From: Herbidospora mongoliensis
Lineage (GTDB): Bacteria > Actinomycetota > Actinomycetes > Streptosporangiales > Streptosporangiaceae
Reading direction: 5' to 3'
Assembly (NCBI RefSeq): GCF_001570545.1
Contig: NZ_BBXD01000013.1
Coordinates: 366,096 to 430,095 of the forward strand
DNA length: 64,000 nt
Of this stretch, positions 60,746-64,000 are shown piece after piece. The first letter of the stretch is position 1. Each line of letters starts with the position of its first letter. A program made the position numbers and the translations under genes. Under the pieces are notes generated by a model. That model searched no databases, was not told the origin of the DNA, and saw only the letters and a list, made by a program, of their open reading frames with translations.

Positions 60746-61177
60746 AACACACCCCCACAATTATCGAGCTCATTTGATTATCGCCCCGGGGGGTGGCGCC
60801 TTATTTAGTGACACCCCTGAACTACCCCCTGCGATCACCGCTGTAAACAGCCTTCTCAAAGAAAAAATTCAGGCCCTGAGATGTGGGCTTGTGCCCGTTT
60901 TCTTCTGGCTCGGTACGCGGGGTAAATCCGGATATCCCGGAGCACGGCTCACCATTGTCGGCCCCGCCCGACAGGTGCGCCGTGTGCCGACAGATCAGGC
61001 TTTCTCGTCCGGGCCAATCCACCGAATTAACAGTTCGCCGCCGGAAAACGACATGCCCGATCTGAACGTTTCACGCCTCACCTCGGGCGACATTACGACG
61101 ATCAAGACATTGATTGACCGGTTGAGTCTGGATTTCTACGGTCTGGTCGTCGGACGCTCCCGCAGATTGGACCGGCT
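60746..61177. other. Long non-coding region upstream of the lyase gene
   Basis: 432 nt without a convincing gene. It holds -10-like GATAAT boxes for the leftward gene, a C-rich stretch, one LacI-type half-palindrome (61063-61073) and a possible 42-codon ORF from ATG 61053 whose TGA overlaps the lyase ATG. The ORF has weak codon bias, and I do not call it a gene. Confidence 0.5.
61063..61073. promoter_or_regulatory. LacI-type operator-like site, upstream
   Basis: TGAACGTTTCA resembles the consensus TGAAACGTTTCA bound by LacI/CcpA-family regulators, with one A missing. It lies about 116 nt, close to eleven helical turns, before a second copy at the lyase start. Confidence 0.4.
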
Positions 61178-63373
61178 ATGAAACGTTTCGTCCTCATCGC
61201 GATAGGGCTGGTGGCGGCTACAGCCGCCCTGCAGGGTCCGGCCACGGCCGCCGTCGCCTGCCGGATCGACTACTCGGTGGGCAGTTCGTGGCCAGGCGGC
61301 TTCTCGGCCGCCGTCACCGTCAACAACCTCGGCGACCCGGTCGACGGATGGCAGCTGACCTGGACGTTCACCGCAGGACAGCAGGTCACCCAGGCCTGGA
61401 ACACGACCCTCACCCAGAGCGGCGGCGGCGTGACCGCGGCCGACGCGGGCTACAACCGGCAGCTCGGCACCGGCGGCTCGACCGGGTTCGGCTTCAACGC
61501 GTCGATGAGCGGCACCAGCAATCCCACTCCGACGAACTTCGCACTCAACGGCGTCGCCTGCAACGGCACCCAGCCCAGCCCGACGCCAACACCCACGCCG
61601 ACTCCCACGCCAACGCCGACTCCTACGCCCACCCCGACCCCGACCCCGACGCCGACGCCGTCAGGCGCCAAGCAGGTAGAGGATCTGGATCGGGGGGTCA
61701 TCTCGGTCCGCAGCGGGAGCGCGAACCTCGTCTCGTGGCGGCTGCTCGGGACCGAGGCCCGGGAGACCTCGTTCAACGTCTACCGATCAGGCGCCCTGGT
61801 GGCGAGCGTCTCCAACTCCACGAACTACCTGGACAACGGGGCGTCGGCCGATGCCACGTACACGATCAGGGCGGTCAGCGGGGGCGCGGAAGGGCCGGCC
61901 TCTGAGACCTCGTTGAGGTTTGCCGGCGGCTATCTCGACGTCCCGATCACGCCCCCGAGCTCGAATTACACCGCCAACGACGCCAGTGTCGGCGATCTCG
62001 ACGGTGACGGGCGGGTCGATCTGGTCCTCAAGTGGGAGCCGAGCGACGCCAAGGACAACTCCCAGTCGGGGGTCACGTCCCCGGTCTACGTCGACGGGAT
62101 CAAGCTCGACGGCACCCGCCTGTGGCGGATCAACCTCGGCAGGAACATCCGCGCCGGAGCCCACTACACGCAGTTCCAGGTGTACGACTACGACGGCGAC
62201 GGCCGCGCCGAAGTCGCCATGAAGACCGCCGACGGCACCACCGACGGCCGGGGCACGGTCATCGGCAACGGGTCGGCGAACTACGTGAACTCCTCCGGCT
62301 ACGTGCTGTCCGGCCCCGAGTACCTGACCATGTTCAACGGCCAGACAGGCGCCGCGCTGTCGACCGTCGACTACGTCCCGGCCCGGGGCACCGTCTCCAA
62401 CTGGGGCGACAACTACGGCAACCGCGTCGACCGCTTCCTGGCCGGTACGGCCTACCTCGACGGCCAGCGTCCCTCGCTGATCATGTCCCGGGGCTACTAC
62501 ACGCGGGCCGTCGTGGTCGCCTGGGACTTCCGCAACGGGCAGCTCACCCGGCGGTGGACGTTCGACTCCAACAACGCGACGTCCTACGCGGGTCAGGGCA
62601 ACCACAACCTGTCGATCGCCGACGTCGACGCCGACGGCCGGGACGAGATCGTCTTCGGCGCCGCCGTGATCAACGACAACGGCGCCGGCCTTTACAGCAC
62701 CGGGCTCGGCCACGGCGACGCGCTGCACGTGGGGGATCTGAACCCGTCCAGGCAGGGACTGGAGATCTTCAAGGTCGACGAGGACAGCTCGAAACCGGGC
62801 TCGTGGATGGCCGACGCGCGGACCGGCCAGATCCTCTGGCAGACCGCTTCGGGCGGCGACAACGGCCGGGGCGTCTCGGGCGACATCTGGGCCGGCAGCG
62901 CGGGCGCCGAATCGTGGTCGGCCCGGGACACGACGCTGCGGTCCCCGACCGGCGCCTCGCTCGGCCGGGAGCCGTCGTCGATCAACTTCCTGGCCTGGTG
63001 GGACGCCGATCCGGTGCGGGAACTGCTCGACGACGTGCGGATCGACAAGTACGGCACGGGAGGGGACACCCGCCTGCTGACCGGGTCGAACGTCCACTCC
63101 AACAACGGGACCAAGGCCACGCCGTCGCTGTCGGGCGACATCCTCGGCGACTGGCGCGAGGAGGTCGTCTGGCCGACCAGCGACAACCGGGCGCTGCGGA
63201 TCTACTCGACCCCGACGGCCACCACCGTGAAGATCCACACCTTGCTGCACGACCCGATGTACCGGACCGCACTGGCCTGGCAGAACACCGCCTACAACCA
63301 GCCACCCCACCCGAGCTTCTTCATCGGTGACGGGATGGCGACCCCGGCCAGGCCGAACGTGTACGTGCGCTAG
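61178..63373 (+). CDS. Secreted rhamnogalacturonan lyase (PL11) with CBM2
   Basis: A 731-residue extracellular enzyme. Signal peptide (FVLIAIGLVAATAALQG); CBM2 cellulose-binding module about 28-130 (CRIDYSVGSSWPGGFSAAVT, GDPVDGWQLTWTF, GYNRQLGTGGSTGFGFNASM) with the terminal Cys pair; a (Pro-Thr)n linker about 133-160; then the PL11 beta-propeller lyase (QVEDLDRGVISVRSGSANLV, DLDGDGRVDLVLKWEPSDAK, DYDGDGRAEVAMKTADGT, SIADVDADGRDEIVFGAAVI, SGDILGDWREEVVWPTSDN). PL11 enzymes cut pectin rhamnogalacturonan I by beta-elimination, using calcium bound at D-x-D-G-D-G loops. The CBM2 would anchor it on plant cell walls. Confidence 0.95.
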   Translation: MKRFVLIAIGLVAATAALQGPATAAVACRIDYSVGSSWPGGFSAAVTVNNLGDPVDGWQLTWTFTAGQQVTQAWNTTLTQSGGGVTAADAGYNRQLGTGGSTGFGFNASMSGTSNPTPTNFALNGVACNGTQPSPTPTPTPTPTPTPTPTPTPTPTPTPTPSGAKQVEDLDRGVISVRSGSANLVSWRLLGTEARETSFNVYRSGALVASVSNSTNYLDNGASADATYTIRAVSGGAEGPASETSLRFAGGYLDVPITPPSSNYTANDASVGDLDGDGRVDLVLKWEPSDAKDNSQSGVTSPVYVDGIKLDGTRLWRINLGRNIRAGAHYTQFQVYDYDGDGRAEVAMKTADGTTDGRGTVIGNGSANYVNSSGYVLSGPEYLTMFNGQTGAALSTVDYVPARGTVSNWGDNYGNRVDRFLAGTAYLDGQRPSLIMSRGYYTRAVVVAWDFRNGQLTRRWTFDSNNATSYAGQGNHNLSIADVDADGRDEIVFGAAVINDNGAGLYSTGLGHGDALHVGDLNPSRQGLEIFKVDEDSSKPGSWMADARTGQILWQTASGGDNGRGVSGDIWAGSAGAESWSARDTTLRSPTGASLGREPSSINFLAWWDADPVRELLDDVRIDKYGTGGDTRLLTGSNVHSNNGTKATPSLSGDILGDWREEVVWPTSDNRALRIYSTPTATTVKIHTLLHDPMYRTALAWQNTAYNQPPHPSFFIGDGMATPARPNVYVR
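61180..61189. promoter_or_regulatory. LacI-type operator-like site over the lyase start codon
   Basis: GAAACGTTTC is a perfect 10-bp palindrome inside TGAAACGTTTCG, beginning with the last base of the ATG. Bound repressor here would block initiation or elongation. Together with the upstream site it could support looping. Confidence 0.45.
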
Positions 63374-63374
63374 C

Positions 63375-64000
63375 TGTACTTGGTCATGGACTTGGTGACA
63401 GTCGGCTGATGGGCGGTCGGCCGCCGAGGGCTGAGTGCGGGCGTGTGGTGTTGTAGTGCTCCAGCCAGGGGCTGAGGGCTTGGGTGCGGTGCTGGTTGCT
63501 GACGTAAGCCTGCCGGTAGGCCCATTCGGTGGCCATGGTGCGGTTGAGACGCTCGGCTTTGCCGTTGGTCCAGGGGCAGTGCGGGCGGGTGAACTTCTGG
63601 CGGGCGCCCAAGGCTGCGCAGGCCTGCTGGAAGGCGTGGCTGACACGGTAGTTCTTGGCGTTGTCGGTCATCACCCGGTGGATGCGGGTGATCCCGCGGG
63701 CGGCGAAGTAGGCCGCGGCCCTGGTGAGGAAGGCGGCGCAGGTGACGCCTTTCTCGTCGGTCAGGGCTTCGATGTAGGCCAGGCGGGTGTGGTCGTCGAT
63801 GGCGGTGTGCAGGTAGTCGTAGCCGATGCCCCGGCCGCGTGCGGAGTCGGCGCGGCCGTGGACGCGGTGGCCGCCGCCGTCGGGGATGCGGCCGAGCTTC
63901 TTGACGTCCAGGTGGATCATGTCGCCAGGTGCGGGATGCTCGTAACGGCGGGCGCTTTTGCGGCAGGCGCGGATCGGGGTGCCGGTCAGCGGGTCACACA
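63375..64000 (-). mobile_element. IS481-family insertion sequence, one end
   Basis: The element end is placed at the TGT of TGTACTTGGTCATGG at 63375, 2 nt after the lyase stop, and contains the 3' part of its transposase gene. The other end lies outside, so the inverted repeats cannot be compared and the exact boundary is tentative. Confidence 0.6.
63384..64000 (-). CDS. IS481-family DDE transposase, C-terminal part (runs off window)
   Basis: The reverse strand is open from the window end to the stop at 63384 and includes TGTPIRACRKSARRYEHPAP leading into IHLDVKKLGRI, the first catalytic Asp; the second is in RVMTDNAKNYR and the Glu in WTNGKAERLNRTM, 36 residues apart. The end HYNTTRPHSALGGRPPISRL is family-typical. 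The N-terminal helix-turn-helix is beyond the window. The catalytic residues are intact. Confidence 0.92.
   Translation of the reverse strand, partial: CDPLTGTPIRACRKSARRYEHPAPGDMIHLDVKKLGRIPDGGGHRVHGRADSARGRGIGYDYLHTAIDDHTRLAYIEALTDEKGVTCAAFLTRAAAYFAARGITRIHRVMTDNAKNYRVSHAFQQACAALGARQKFTRPHCPWTNGKAERLNRTMATEWAYRQAYVSNQHRTQALSPWLEHYNTTRPHSALGGRPPISRLSPSP

Noticed and set aside
61561..61665. Repetitive CCNACNCCNACN sequence considered as a CRISPR or satellite
   Set aside because: It encodes the Pro-Thr linker of the lyase between CBM2 and the catalytic domain.

Overview
The window is high-GC DNA with strong G/C third-position bias, frequent GTG starts, many ATGA/GTGA stop-start overlaps, a Streptomyces-like gas vesicle set, a SARP/BTAD-type regulator and an ECF42-type sigma factor with a DGPF partner. 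Together these point to a filamentous actinomycete, probably of the Streptosporangiales (Nonomuraea/Streptosporangium type). The order-level placement is inference.

Layout. 1-453: truncated membrane protein. 505-4002: gas vesicle operon on the minus strand (unnamed small protein, gvpA, F, G, O, J, L, S, K), with a BtrH-like gene just upstream (4085-5008). 5085-8596: orphan sensor kinase, AraC and MarR regulators. 8672-10688: TrkH/TrkA potassium uptake. 10804-13919: secreted phytase-like protein, ArsB/NhaD-type transporter with a 10-codon leader ORF, CBS protein. 14055-16977: a two-component kinase/regulator pair split by a TnpB (IS200/IS605-type) element. 16964-21454: small membrane protein, GlxA-type regulator with isochorismatase-family hydrolase, amino-acid ABC transporter. 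21643-24431: two tandem paralogous membrane proteins of unknown function. 24373-31739: alcohol dehydrogenase, HxlR/MFS pair, and divergent phosphoketolase and acetate kinase. 31782-40903: PrsW-type protease, pentapeptide protein, EF-hand protein, dienelactone hydrolase, TetR remnant, ECF42 sigma/DGPF pair, MBL hydrolase, epimerase, and a divergent MFS/TetR pair. 40986-44187: ABC transporter with its own DesKR-like two-component system.

44334-54445 looks like a compact, probably eroded non-ribosomal peptide locus: adenylate-forming ligase, an NRPS with a very unusual domain order, a free condensation-like protein, and convergent tailoring and regulatory genes (AhpD-like protein, methyltransferase, SARP-like regulator, tautomerase, rhodanese). 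The NRPS reads C, A (glycine-like code, no A8/A9), shortened C, A10 motif, carrier. Codon choice indicates a frameshift where the carrier domain joins. This is the most unusual object in the window.

54566-64000: Ser/Thr kinase with a seven-bladed WD40 propeller, secreted three-repeat protein, HTH/PIN toxin-antitoxin pair, acyl-CoA dehydrogenase, a frameshifted small gene remnant, small secreted protein, a secreted CBM2-PL11 rhamnogalacturonan lyase with two LacI-type palindromes near its start, and an IS481-family transposase running off the end. No rRNA, tRNA or CRISPR array was found. Family names rest on motif recognition, not on database searches.
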